Of a stretch of 64,000 bases of DNA, positions 1-8,368 are shown one piece after another. Numbering within the stretch: position 1 is the stretch's first letter; each line of letters starts with the position of its first letter. The notes beneath the pieces were generated by a model. It did not search any database, had not been told where the DNA came from, and worked only from the letters and a program-made list of their open reading frames with translations. The translations under genes were made by a program, and so were the position numbers. This DNA is from Rhodospirillales bacterium (GTDB taxonomy: Bacteria; Pseudomonadota; Alphaproteobacteria; Rhodospirillales; Shumkoniaceae): the NCBI GenBank assembly GCA_018432935.1, contig JAHDSF010000024.1:62001-126000 (forward strand), in the 5' to 3' direction.

Positions 1-372
1 CTCGATTCCGCCGCCATCCCCAAGGCGCAGCGGCCCCGGGACATGCGGCTGATCGCGCTGACGACCGCGATGTTCCCTGACCCCGACTTCTTCCTGCGGC
101 GGAACTACCACTCCGCCGGCGCCAACAATACCTGGGGCTATGCCGACCCCGGGGTCGATCGCCTGCTCGACGCCGCGGCCTCGGCAAATGATCCGGCGGC
201 GCGCAAGGCCGCATACGACGAGGTGCAGAGGATCGCCGCCCGCGACCAGCCGACGGTGCTGGTCAGCTACTACGGCGTCAACATCGTCATGAAGCCGGCT
301 GTGAAGGGCTTCGTGTTCAACCCGGTCGCCCACGACTACATGCTCGGCACCGGCCTGCGGCTGGAGCGCTAG
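1..372 (+). CDS. Peptide-type ABC transporter substrate-binding protein (family 5), C-terminal part
   Basis: The reading frame is open from base 1, so only the last 123 residues are present. Motifs such as MFPDPDFFLRRNYHSAG, WGYADPGVDRLLDAA and the ending after PVAHDYMLGTGLRLER match the C-terminal lobe of family 5 (SBP_bac_5) solute-binding proteins, which capture peptides, nickel or opines in the periplasm. The permease and ATPase genes that follow on the same strand complete the transporter. The ligand cannot be told from this fragment. A strong hairpin separates it from the first permease gene. Confidence 0.88.
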   Translation, partial: LDSAAIPKAQRPRDMRLIALTTAMFPDPDFFLRRNYHSAGANNTWGYADPGVDRLLDAAASANDPAARKAAYDEVQRIAARDQPTVLVSYYGVNIVMKPAVKGFVFNPVAHDYMLGTGLRLER

Positions 373-378
373 GAGGAT

Positions 379-412
379 CCCGGTCCCGCCCCGCTCCGGG
401 GCGGGGACCGGG
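379..412 (+). terminator. Strong intercistronic hairpin after the binding-protein gene
   Basis: Two arms of about 15 bases (CCCGGTCCCGCCCCG and its complement with one bulged base) pair around a 2-3 base loop. There is no T-tract. It lies between the binding-protein stop and the permease start, 12 bases before the latter. Such hairpins often act as partial terminators or 3' stabilisers that keep binding protein in excess over membrane subunits; that role is inferred. Confidence 0.6.
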
Positions 413-423
413 TACGATCGCCG

Positions 424-1377
424 ATGACGATTGCGCTGTTCCTTTTCCGCCGATTGGGCATGGCGGCCGCCACGGTCGTGTTCGCGACCGCGCTGACCTT
501 CGTGCTGACCCATCTCGCCCCGGGCGACGCGGCCGAGATCATCCTCAGCCGGGTCTTCATCGGCGACCCCGAGACGGCGGGGGCGCGGAGCGACCTTGCC
601 GTCGTGGCCACTCGCTTCGGCCTCGACAACCCGCTGGCGCTCCAGTACCTGGAATGGGCCCGCAACGCCGTCCACGGCGATTTCGGCGTCTCGATCGCCA
701 GCGGCATGCCGGTCGCCGACGAGATCGCCGAGCGGCTGGGGCCGACGGCGGTTCTCGCCCTCGCCTCGACGGTGGCGGCGCTGGCCGTCACGGCAGGACT
801 GGTCGCCGCCGTGCGCCTGGTGCCGAGGACCCGGCTGGCGGTGGACGCGGCCGCGGTGGCGTCGGTGTCGATCCCCAACTTCTACCTGGGCCTCGTGCTG
901 GTGCTGGTGTTCTCGCTTGGGCTCGATCTGCTGCCGGTATCGGGGGCCGGATCGTGGCGCCACTATGTCCTGCCCGCCGCGGTGCTGGCGCTGGGGCAGT
1001 TCGGCTACTTCACCGCCTTGATGAACGCCAGCCTGCGCGACGCGGACGGTCAGCTCTACGTGCTGACGGCGCGGGCCAAGGGACTGCCGCCGCACGAGGT
1101 GTTCCGCCGCCACGTGCTGCGCAACGCGATCGTGCCGGTGGTCCCCTACGTGGCGCTTCAGGTCGCGTTCCTGTTCGGCGGCGTGGTGGTGATCGAGCGT
1201 CTGTTTTCGCTGCCCGGCCTGGGCGGCTATCTGGTCGACGCCCTCGACGTGCGCAACGCACCGGCGCTCCTGGCCGCCATCGCGGTGGTCGCGGTGTTCG
1301 TATCGGTGGCCAACCTGACGGGCGATCTCCTGCTGTACGCGCTCGATCCCCGCGTCCGCTTCTCGGGACGGGGATGA
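424..1377 (+). CDS. ABC transporter permease, DppB/OppB type
   Basis: A 317-residue integral inner-membrane protein of the binding-protein-dependent permease family, typical length for DppB. It has an N-terminal membrane segment (IALFLFRRLGMAAATVVFA), a periplasmic loop, then about five further membrane spans. The cytoplasmic EAA-type loop that docks on the ATPases is seen as ARAKGLPPHEVFRRHVLRNA. It forms the import channel with the next gene, which it overlaps by an ATGA junction (1374-1377), so the two are translationally coupled. The start is the first ATG after the hairpin; its Shine-Dalgarno is weak. Confidence 0.92.
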   Translation: MTIALFLFRRLGMAAATVVFATALTFVLTHLAPGDAAEIILSRVFIGDPETAGARSDLAVVATRFGLDNPLALQYLEWARNAVHGDFGVSIASGMPVADEIAERLGPTAVLALASTVAALAVTAGLVAAVRLVPRTRLAVDAAAVASVSIPNFYLGLVLVLVFSLGLDLLPVSGAGSWRHYVLPAAVLALGQFGYFTALMNASLRDADGQLYVLTARAKGLPPHEVFRRHVLRNAIVPVVPYVALQVAFLFGGVVVIERLFSLPGLGGYLVDALDVRNAPALLAAIAVVAVFVSVANLTGDLLLYALDPRVRFSGRG

Positions 1378-2198
1378 CGGCCATGCGCCTCTCGGTCCCC
1401 TCTTTCCTTGTCGTGCTCGGCACCATCCTCCTGGTTCCGGTTGCGGTGGGCCTGTTCCGGGACCCCACCGGGATCTCGCTGGCCGACGCGCTCATCGCCC
1501 CGTCTCCGGCCTTTCCGTTCGGGGCCGACCACATGGGCCGCGACGTGCTGGCCAGGATCGCCTACGGCTTCCTGTGGGATTCCGGTCTTTCGGTGACGAT
1601 CGTCGCCGCCTCGCTCGCCCTCGGCGTCGGCCTCGGCCTGGCCGGCGGCTACCTGGGCGGCGCCTTCGACGGCGCCCTCACCATCGTCATGGACTTGCTG
1701 GTGGCGCTGCCGCATCTGGTGCTCGCGATTGTCCTCATGGCCTATTTCGACCAGGGGCCGGTCGCGCTGGCGGTGGCCTTGACGCTGCCCGGGTGGGTCA
1801 AGTACGCCCGTCTCGCCAGGGCGCGGGCCGCGGCGTTGCGCGAAGCTGACTTCATCCTGATGGAGCGGGTGGTCGGCGCCGGGCCGTTGCGCATCCTGCT
1901 TCGCCACATGGTGCCGAACGTACTGCCGCCTCTGGCCGGCCTTGCCGCGCTGCATCTCGGGCACACCGTCCTCAACGTCGCCGCGCTCGGCTTTCTCGGC
2001 CTCGGCCTCCAGCCCCCGACCCCGGAGTGGGGCGGGATGATCCTGGAATCGCGGCCGTACCTGTACCAGGCGCCGTGGCTCGCCATCACCCCTGGCTGCT
2101 TCGTGTTCCTGTTCATGATGATCTTCACGCTGCTCGCCGCCCGCCTGGAAGCGCGGGCCGGGGAAGGCGAGCGGGAGGATGCCCATGCCGCCGCTTGA
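1374..2198 (+). CDS. ABC transporter permease, DppC/OppC type
   Basis: About 274 residues from the ATG in the ATGA overlap; a second ATG at 1383 is also possible. It begins with a membrane segment, carries the DppC-type hallmark FPFGADHMGRDVLARIAYG, and has the ATPase-docking loop MERVVGAGPLRILLRHMVPN followed by GLQPPTPEWGGMI, both highly characteristic of the family. It pairs with the preceding permease to form the channel. The open frame extends far upstream in antiphase to the previous gene, but that extension is only a GC-rich shadow. Confidence 0.92.
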   Translation: MTAMRLSVPSFLVVLGTILLVPVAVGLFRDPTGISLADALIAPSPAFPFGADHMGRDVLARIAYGFLWDSGLSVTIVAASLALGVGLGLAGGYLGGAFDGALTIVMDLLVALPHLVLAIVLMAYFDQGPVALAVALTLPGWVKYARLARARAAALREADFILMERVVGAGPLRILLRHMVPNVLPPLAGLAALHLGHTVLNVAALGFLGLGLQPPTPEWGGMILESRPYLYQAPWLAITPGCFVFLFMMIFTLLAARLEARAGEGEREDAHAAA

Positions 2199-3135
2199 CC
2201 ACGGAACCCCGCCCCTGCTGGACATCGACGCCGTCACCGTGCGCATCCCCGACGCCGGCCGTTCGTTCCTACCCGTCCGCGGCGCGAGCCTGGAGCTGCG
2301 GCCCGGCGAGACGCTGGCGGTGATCGGCGAGTCCGGATCCGGCAAGTCGATGCTCGGCCTCGCCGTGGTCCGCCTCCTTCCCGGCCGTGCCGAGGTGGCC
2401 GGCGGGATCCGCTTCGGCGGCCGCGACATCCTGTCACTCGACGAGGACGAGATGGCGGCGATCCGCGGCCGCGGCATCGCCTTCGTGCCGCAGGGCGCGG
2501 GGCTGGCGCTCAACCCCTGCATGCGCGCCGTCCGCCAGGTCGAGGAGGTCCTTGAGCGCGACGGCGAGGCCGGAACGGCACGGCAGGAAGCGCGGCTGCT
2601 GATGGCGCGCCTCGGCCTCGAAGGCGCGGCGGGACGGATGTATCCGCACCAGCTTTCGGGAGGCATGCGGCAGCGCCTGCTGCTGGCGATGGGACTCACC
2701 TGCAGGCCCCGCCTCCTGATCGCCGACGAGCCGACCAAGGGCATCGATTCCCGGCGGGTGGAGGACGTGATCGCGCTGTTCCGCGGCATCCGTGCCGATC
2801 GCCCCGAGCTGGCGATGATGGTGATCACCCACGATCTCCGCTTCGCCCGCGCGGTCGCGGACCGGGTCGCCGTCATGTATGCCGGCGACGTCGTCGAGGA
2901 GGCGCCGGCCGGCCGGTTCTTCGCGGCGCCGCGCCATCCCTATTCGCAGGGACTGCTGGGAGCGATGCCGGAGTTCGGCCTCAATCCCATTCCCGGCGCT
3001 TCCCCGCCGGTGGACGCGCTGGTTGAGGGCTGCGCCTTCGCCCCCCGCTGCCGCTCCGCCCTGCCCGAGTGCCGCACGGCAAGGCCGCCGCGCGTCGCGC
3101 ACGACGGCGCCCTGGTCGCCTGCCGCCGTCCATGA
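2179..3135 (+). CDS. ABC transporter ATP-binding protein, DppD/OppD type
   Basis: A 318-residue ATPase with Walker A GESGSGKSM, signature LSGGMRQR, Walker B LLIADEPTKGID and the switch histidine in VITHDLRF. The C-terminal oligopeptide-ATPase extension has four cysteines (EGCAFAPRCRSALPECRTAR...VACRRP). In some Dpp/Opp ATPases this motif binds a 4Fe-4S cluster. It overlaps the upstream permease by 20 bases and the next ATPase gene by ATGA. It energises uptake through the two permeases. Confidence 0.92.
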   Translation: MPMPPLDHGTPPLLDIDAVTVRIPDAGRSFLPVRGASLELRPGETLAVIGESGSGKSMLGLAVVRLLPGRAEVAGGIRFGGRDILSLDEDEMAAIRGRGIAFVPQGAGLALNPCMRAVRQVEEVLERDGEAGTARQEARLLMARLGLEGAAGRMYPHQLSGGMRQRLLLAMGLTCRPRLLIADEPTKGIDSRRVEDVIALFRGIRADRPELAMMVITHDLRFARAVADRVAVMYAGDVVEEAPAGRFFAAPRHPYSQGLLGAMPEFGLNPIPGASPPVDALVEGCAFAPRCRSALPECRTARPPRVAHDGALVACRRP

Positions 3136-3851
3136 TCGTCCTCGAAGGCGTCGGCCTCAGCTATCCGGGAGGGTTGTTCGGCGGCGCGCCGAAGCCCGTG
3201 CTCGAGAACGTCGACTGGGTCCTTCCCGAGGGACGCGTGTTCGGACTGCTCGGACCCTCGGGGGCCGGCAAGTCGTCGCTGGCGAAGCTGATCCTCGGCC
3301 TGGTCGCGCCCACCACGGGCCGGGTCCGCATCGGCGGCCGGGATTGGCGCGCGCAGCGCGGCACCGTGCTGCGCGCCATGCGCCGTCTCGTCCAGTACGT
3401 GCCCCAGCACCCCGAGGCGGCATTCAATCCGCGGCTCAGCCTCGGCGCCGCGATGCGCGAGCTGTTCCGGCTCCACGATCTCTGTCCCGGCGAACGGCGC
3501 GAAGCCCAACTGGGTGCCGCGCTCGACCGGGTCGGGCTGGATCGTGCCCTGCTGACCCGGTTCCCGCGCCAGGTTTCCGGTGGCGAGATCCAGCGACTGT
3601 CGCTCGCCCGCGCCTTGCTGCTCGAACCGCGCTATCTCGTTCTCGACGAGGCCACCGCGATGCTCGATGTCTCGATCCAGGCCCGCATCATGCGTCTGGT
3701 CCTCGAGGTCGCGGCGGAACGCGGCATGGGGGTGCTGGTGATCACCCATGACATCCATCTCGCCCATGCCGCCTGCGAAGCGGTCTACACTTGCGAGAAC
3801 CGGGGAGTGCATGTCCTCCCCGGCCTTGTGCAGCAGCAGCCGGCGGGATAG
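3132..3851 (+). CDS. ABC transporter ATP-binding protein, DppF/OppF type (short)
   Basis: The ATG at 3132 sits in an ATGA overlap with the upstream ATPase stop and gives 239 residues. Walker A is GPSGAGKSS, the signature VSGGEIQR and Walker B YLVLDEATAMLD. DppF proteins usually run to about 320 residues with a cysteine-containing C-terminal extension. This one ends shortly after the H-loop (VITHDIHLAHAACEAVYTC) and lacks that extension, more like the short NikE form. It would act as a heterodimer with the upstream ATPase. Confidence 0.9.
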   Translation: MIVLEGVGLSYPGGLFGGAPKPVLENVDWVLPEGRVFGLLGPSGAGKSSLAKLILGLVAPTTGRVRIGGRDWRAQRGTVLRAMRRLVQYVPQHPEAAFNPRLSLGAAMRELFRLHDLCPGERREAQLGAALDRVGLDRALLTRFPRQVSGGEIQRLSLARALLLEPRYLVLDEATAMLDVSIQARIMRLVLEVAAERGMGVLVITHDIHLAHAACEAVYTCENRGVHVLPGLVQQQPAG

Positions 3852-3905
3852 TTCCCGGATCCGGCGAGTGCGGTCCATGGTCGTACGACCTGCTCGATAC
3901 CATCC

Positions 3906-3962
3906 TTGACAGGGCGGGCGGAAAAGGCGTGGAATATTTCCGCGTACCGCGAAAAATCGCGG
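3906..3962 (+). promoter_or_regulatory. Promoter and inverted repeats upstream of the sugar ABC operon
   Basis: A perfect -35 hexamer TTGACA at 3906-3911 is followed by a poor -10 candidate (TGGAAT, 3930-3935, spacer 18). Downstream are two inverted repeats: GGAA-TAT-TTCC (3931-3941) and CCGCG-N6-CGCGG (3947-3962), together resembling a TTTC-N10-GAAA box. They are good operator candidates for the ROK regulator encoded at 7138-8349; that link is inferred. Confidence 0.4.
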
Positions 3963-3980
3963 AGACTAGGGAGGAGCCAA

Positions 3981-5267
3981 ATGTTCCGAGCGATCCAGGC
4001 GCAGCTTTCGCGCTGCGCGCCGTTGTTCTGCATTGCGTTCGCGGCTTCGGTGGCTTCGGCCAGCGCCGAAACCACCGTGCGGATGATGCATGTCGACCCC
4101 AATCCCAAGAACGTCGCGGTCTGGCGCGAGATCGCCGACCAGTTCGAGGCGTCGCACCCGGGCACCAAGGTCAAGCTGGAATACCTCGAGAACGAGGCGT
4201 TCAAGGCCAAGCTGCCGACGCTGCTGCAGTCCAAGGATGCCCCCGACCTGTTCTACAGCTGGTCGGGCGGCGTGCTGAAGGCGCAGGCGGAAGCCGGCGT
4301 CGTCAAGGACCTGTCGAAGGAGATGCAGGCCAACGGCGGCGCCTGGGCCAAAAGCTATGTCCCGGCCGCGATGAACGGCGTCACCATCAACGGCAAGCCG
4401 ATGTGCGTGCCGTTCAAGCTGAGCGTCATCGGCTTCTTCTACAACAAGGCGCTGTTCAAGAAGGCGGGCGTCGACGCCGAGGCCATCGCCACCTGGGACG
4501 ATCTGACCGCCGCCGTCAAGAAGCTCAAGGCCGCGGGCGTCACCCCGATCTCGGTCGGCGCCGGCGACAAGTGGCCGCTGCACTTCTACTGGTCGTACCT
4601 GGCCCTGCGCCTCGGCGGCGAGGAGGCGTTCGCCGCCGCCAAGGCCGGCAAGGACGGGGGCTTCACCGCCAAGCCGTTCGTCCAGGCCAGCACGATGGTG
4701 CAGGAGTTCGGCAAGCTCGAACCCTTCCAGCCCGGCTACCTCGGCACCAAGTGGCTGGACTCGCTCGGCATGTTCGCCGACCAGCGGGCGGCAATGCTGC
4801 TCACCTTCGACGATTCCGCGAAGCGCCAGGTGGCGGTCGCCGCCGACGGCAAGGGCATCCCGCTCGACGATCTCGGCGTCTTCCCCTTCCCCTCGGTGAA
4901 GGGCGGCAAGGGCGACGGCGCCACCTTCGGCGGCGTCAACTGCTGGGCGGTCTCCCGCAACGCCTCGCCCGAGGCGCTGGAGTTCGCCAAGTTCCTGACC
5001 GGCAAGGAGGCCGAGCAGAAGATGGCCGAAGCCGGCATGATCATCCCGGCCGCGGCCGGCGCCGACGTCGGCATCAAGGATCCGTTCATGAAGCTGTTCG
5101 CGGGCCGGCTGGCGAAGTCGCCGTTCCACCAGATCTACCTCGACCAGGATCTCGGGCCGTCGGTCGGCCGCGTGGTCAACGACGTCACCGTCGAGGTGGT
5201 CTCGGGGGCGATGACGCCGGAGAAGGCGGTCAAGCAGATCCAGGAAGCCTTCGAACTCGAAAAGTGA
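3981..5267 (+). CDS. Sugar ABC transporter substrate-binding protein (family 1)
   Basis: The ATG at 3981 follows a clear GGGAGGAG Shine-Dalgarno and starts a Sec signal peptide (FRAIQAQLSRCAPLFCIAFA, cleavage near ASA-ET), giving 428 residues, usual for the family. SBP_bac_1 features include RMMHVDPNPKNVAVWREIAD, TFGGVNCWAVSRNASPEALE and the C-terminal segment VTVEVVSGAMTPEKAVKQI. It binds an oligosaccharide in the periplasm and hands it to the two permeases that follow; the ligand is unknown. Its stop codon overlaps the next start (TGATG). Confidence 0.92.
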   Translation: MFRAIQAQLSRCAPLFCIAFAASVASASAETTVRMMHVDPNPKNVAVWREIADQFEASHPGTKVKLEYLENEAFKAKLPTLLQSKDAPDLFYSWSGGVLKAQAEAGVVKDLSKEMQANGGAWAKSYVPAAMNGVTINGKPMCVPFKLSVIGFFYNKALFKKAGVDAEAIATWDDLTAAVKKLKAAGVTPISVGAGDKWPLHFYWSYLALRLGGEEAFAAAKAGKDGGFTAKPFVQASTMVQEFGKLEPFQPGYLGTKWLDSLGMFADQRAAMLLTFDDSAKRQVAVAADGKGIPLDDLGVFPFPSVKGGKGDGATFGGVNCWAVSRNASPEALEFAKFLTGKEAEQKMAEAGMIIPAAAGADVGIKDPFMKLFAGRLAKSPFHQIYLDQDLGPSVGRVVNDVTVEVVSGAMTPEKAVKQIQEAFELEK

Positions 5268-6262
5268 TGTCCGGAAGTCCGCTCCGCAAGGAACGGCCGG
5301 AGGGCGCGTCGAGCCCCGTCCTGGGGTGGCCGAAGCGCCCTCCGTCCCGGCCACGGCAGGCGTCGTGGCGCGTGGCCGCTTGGCGCAGCAGCGGCGGCAA
5401 CCTGGGCCGCACTTGGCCCGTCATCGTGCTGTTCCTGCCGCCGGCGCTGCTGCTGTTCACGATGTTCGTCATCCTGCCGATGGGCGAGGCCGGCTGGTAC
5501 AGCCTGTTCCGGTGGAGCGGCTACGGTCCGCCGACCGAGTTCGTGGGCTTGCGCAACTTCGCGATCCTGCTCGGCAATTCCGCCTTCCGGACCGCGCTGA
5601 CGAACAATGCCCTGATCATCCTCGTCTCGCTGGCCCTGCAGCTGCCGCTGGCGATGTGGACGGCGATGCTGCTGTCGCACCGCATCAGGGGGACCGTCAC
5701 CTTCCGCCTCGTGTTCTTCCTTCCCTACGTGCTGGCAGACGTGGCCGCCGGCCTGATCTGGCGCTTCGTCTACGACGGCGACTACGGCCTGATCGCCGCG
5801 CTTGCCGGGTTTCTCGGCTTCGGCCCGGTCTACGTGCTCGCCGACCGCGACATCGCGATCTATGCCGTGCTGGCGGTGGTCGTGTGGAAGTACTTCGGCT
5901 TCCACATGATGCTGTTCATCGCCGGGCTGCAGGCGATCGACAACTCGTACTACGAGGCGGCAGACCTCGACGGGGCGACCGGCTGGCAGAAGTTCCGCTA
6001 CGTCACCCTGCCGCTGCTCGGGCCCACGGTACGGCTGTCGGTGTTCTTCGCCGTGATCGGATCGCTGCAGCTGTTCGACCTCGTGATGCCGCTCACCGGG
6101 GGCGGACCTTCGGATTCCACCCAGACCCTGGTGACCTTCCTCTACACCTACGGCGTCACCCGCATGCGGGTCGGGTTCGGCAGCGCGGTCGGGGTCGTGC
6201 TGTTCGTCATCTGCATCGTCCTCGCCTTCACCTACAAGCGGATCCTGATGCGCCATGACTGA
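5267..6262 (+). CDS. Sugar ABC transporter permease (MalF/UgpA type)
   Basis: Starting at the ATG of the TGATG junction, this is 331 residues: a basic cytoplasmic N-terminus of about 45 residues, then six membrane spans. The docking loop is ADLDGATGWQKFRYVTLPLL, the family EAA motif, followed by the segment LVMPLTGGGPSDSTQTLVTF typical of carbohydrate permeases. It overlaps the next permease by 8 bases. It forms the inner-membrane channel with that partner. Confidence 0.92.
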   Translation: MSGSPLRKERPEGASSPVLGWPKRPPSRPRQASWRVAAWRSSGGNLGRTWPVIVLFLPPALLLFTMFVILPMGEAGWYSLFRWSGYGPPTEFVGLRNFAILLGNSAFRTALTNNALIILVSLALQLPLAMWTAMLLSHRIRGTVTFRLVFFLPYVLADVAAGLIWRFVYDGDYGLIAALAGFLGFGPVYVLADRDIAIYAVLAVVVWKYFGFHMMLFIAGLQAIDNSYYEAADLDGATGWQKFRYVTLPLLGPTVRLSVFFAVIGSLQLFDLVMPLTGGGPSDSTQTLVTFLYTYGVTRMRVGFGSAVGVVLFVICIVLAFTYKRILMRHD

Positions 6263-7124
6263 GACCCGGCAAGGTGCGAGCTATGCCGACACCCGGCGCC
6301 GGCCCGGGTTCGTCGCTGCGCTCTACATCTACACGTCCCTGTTCGTGGTCGCCGCGATCGTGCTCATACCCCTGGTGACGACGGCGCTCGGCGGCTTCAA
6401 GACGCTGGGCGAGCTGAGGGTCAACCCGTTCGGTCTGCCCACGGACTGGCAGTGGGCGAACTACTGGGACATCCTCGTCAGCGCCCGCTACTGGCAGATG
6501 CTGGGCAACTCCCTTCTGATCGCCGTCCTCACGGTCTTCCTCACCCTGGCGGTGGCCTCCATGGCCGCCTTCACGCTCGCCCACGTCCACTTCTTCGGCA
6601 ACCGGTTCCTGATGAACTACTTCCTGCTCGGGTTGATGTTCCCGATCGCGACGGCGATCCTGCCTCTGTTCATCCGCATCCGTGATCTCGACCTGCTCGA
6701 CAGCTACATGGGCGTGGTGCTGCCGCAGGTGGCCTTCGGGCTGGGGATGAGCATCCTGTTGCTGCGCAACTTCTTCCGCAACGTGCCGCGCGAGCTGTTC
6801 GAGGCGGCCTTCGTCGACGGCAGCGGCTACATCCGGTTCTTCTGGTACATCACCCTGCCCCTGTCCCGCCCGATCCTGGCGACCGTCGGCATCATCGCCT
6901 TCGTCCACAGCTGGAACAGCTACATCGTGCCCCTGATCATGCTGAACAGCCAGGACAAGTACCCGTGGCCGCTGGGCATCATGATCTACCAGGGCGAGTT
7001 CTCGACCGACTGGCAGCTGGTGCTCGCCTTCATCACCCTGACGATCATGCCGACCGTCATTGTCTTCTTCGCCGCCCAGAAGCACATCGTCGCCGGGCTG
7101 ACCGCCGGGGCCGTCAAGGCGTGA
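6255..7124 (+). CDS. Sugar ABC transporter permease (MalG/UgpE type)
   Basis: 289 residues, six membrane spans. The EAA loop reads FEAAFVDGSGYIRFFWYITL, the docking site for the ATPase; the C-terminus ends AAQKHIVAGLTAGAVKA, typical of MalG-like permeases. No ATPase gene follows: the next gene is a regulator 13 bases downstream. Either a shared multi-purpose sugar ATPase elsewhere in the genome energises this importer, or the ATPase gene has moved. Confidence 0.92.
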   Translation: MTETRQGASYADTRRRPGFVAALYIYTSLFVVAAIVLIPLVTTALGGFKTLGELRVNPFGLPTDWQWANYWDILVSARYWQMLGNSLLIAVLTVFLTLAVASMAAFTLAHVHFFGNRFLMNYFLLGLMFPIATAILPLFIRIRDLDLLDSYMGVVLPQVAFGLGMSILLLRNFFRNVPRELFEAAFVDGSGYIRFFWYITLPLSRPILATVGIIAFVHSWNSYIVPLIMLNSQDKYPWPLGIMIYQGEFSTDWQLVLAFITLTIMPTVIVFFAAQKHIVAGLTAGAVKA

Positions 7125-7137
7125 GCGGGAGGCCGCG

Positions 7138-8349
7138 ATGAAGGTCGCCGATCCGGAGCTGATGCGGGCGATCAACCGCTATCACGTGATGGACGCGATC
7201 AGGCGCTGCGGCCCGATCTCGCGCACCGAGATCTGCGCCAAGACCGAGCTCAGCTCGACCACCGTCTCGGCGATCACCGCCGCCCTGCTGGAGGACAAGC
7301 TGGTGATCCCGCGGCCGACCGGCAGCATTCGCAACCCGGCCCGGGGGCGGCCGCGCGTCATGCTCGACATCAACCCCGACGCCGCCCGCGTGGTCGGGGT
7401 CAAGATCGCGCCGCAGGGGATCGTCCTGGTCGTCACCGACTTCAAGGGCGAGGAGGTCGCCGGCGCCAGCATCCCGGTCCGCATCGACCGCCAGCCCGCC
7501 GCGGTCGTCGCCGACCTCATCGCGGACGGGGTCAAGCGCTGCGTCACCGACGCGGGCGGCTGGCTGCGCGACGCAAAAAGCCTGTGCGTCGCGCTGCCCG
7601 GCGTCATCGAGCACGGTGGCGGGCTTGTCCGCACCAGCCCCGTGCTCGACGAGACGGACATTCCGCTGGGGCAGGTCCTGACCCGGCGGCTCGGCCTGCC
7701 GGTCATCGTCGAAAGCGCCGCCAATGCGGCGGCGGTGGCCGAGCACTGGTATCGCCGGTGCGGCGACCTCGACGATTTCGTCGTCGTCGCGATCGAGCGT
7801 TCCGTCGACATCGGCGTGATGCACGGGGGCCAGCTGCTGCGCGGCACCCGCGGCATCAGCTTCGCCGCGGGCAGCATGGTGGCGGCCGCCGGCATGGGCG
7901 CGCAAGGCGATCTGCGCAGGGTCGACGCGTACGCCCCCGGCAACTTGATTCGCGAAGCCCTCGGGCACGACCCCGAGGACCTCGCCAGCGTCGGCCAGGG
8001 GATGGAGCGCGTGCGCGCCCTGATCGAGGCCGGCGACGACGATCTCAGGATCGCGGTGGAGCAGTCCGCCGAGGTGCTGGGGCAGGCGATCGCCAGCGTG
8101 ATCGCCCTGTTCGCGCCCCCCCGCATCGTCCTGATCGGCCGCGCCCTCGATCTCGGCGACCATCTTCTCGCCCCCTTGCGGCGGTCGCTGTCGCGCGCCG
8201 TGCCGGCGTCGCTCGCCGACGTCACGCGACTCGTCGTCGACGACATCGGCGACACCGACTGGGCGCGCGGCGCCGCCGGCGCCGCATTGCGCGAGCTGTA
8301 CGGCTCTCCCTGGAGCACCACCGGGCCGGTCCCGGTGCGGGCCGGCTGA
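7138..8349 (+). CDS. ROK-family transcriptional regulator
   Basis: A 403-residue protein: an N-terminal winged HTH of the MarR/NagC kind (ISRTEICAKTELSSTTVSAI, residues about 22-41), then the actin-like ROK fold (ARVVGVKIAPQGIVLVVTD, SLCVALPGVIEHG, VIVESAANAAAVAEHW). ROK repressors sense a sugar or sugar phosphate. The zinc motif normal in the family (CxCGxxGC with an upstream His) is missing; the equivalent stretch is ISFAAGSMVAAAGMGAQGD. Placed between the transporter and catabolic genes, it probably controls this operon. Confidence 0.9.
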   Translation: MKVADPELMRAINRYHVMDAIRRCGPISRTEICAKTELSSTTVSAITAALLEDKLVIPRPTGSIRNPARGRPRVMLDINPDAARVVGVKIAPQGIVLVVTDFKGEEVAGASIPVRIDRQPAAVVADLIADGVKRCVTDAGGWLRDAKSLCVALPGVIEHGGGLVRTSPVLDETDIPLGQVLTRRLGLPVIVESAANAAAVAEHWYRRCGDLDDFVVVAIERSVDIGVMHGGQLLRGTRGISFAAGSMVAAAGMGAQGDLRRVDAYAPGNLIREALGHDPEDLASVGQGMERVRALIEAGDDDLRIAVEQSAEVLGQAIASVIALFAPPRIVLIGRALDLGDHLLAPLRRSLSRAVPASLADVTRLVVDDIGDTDWARGAAGAALRELYGSPWSTTGPVPVRAG

Positions 8350-8368
8350 AGGCGGAAAGGAGCACACC

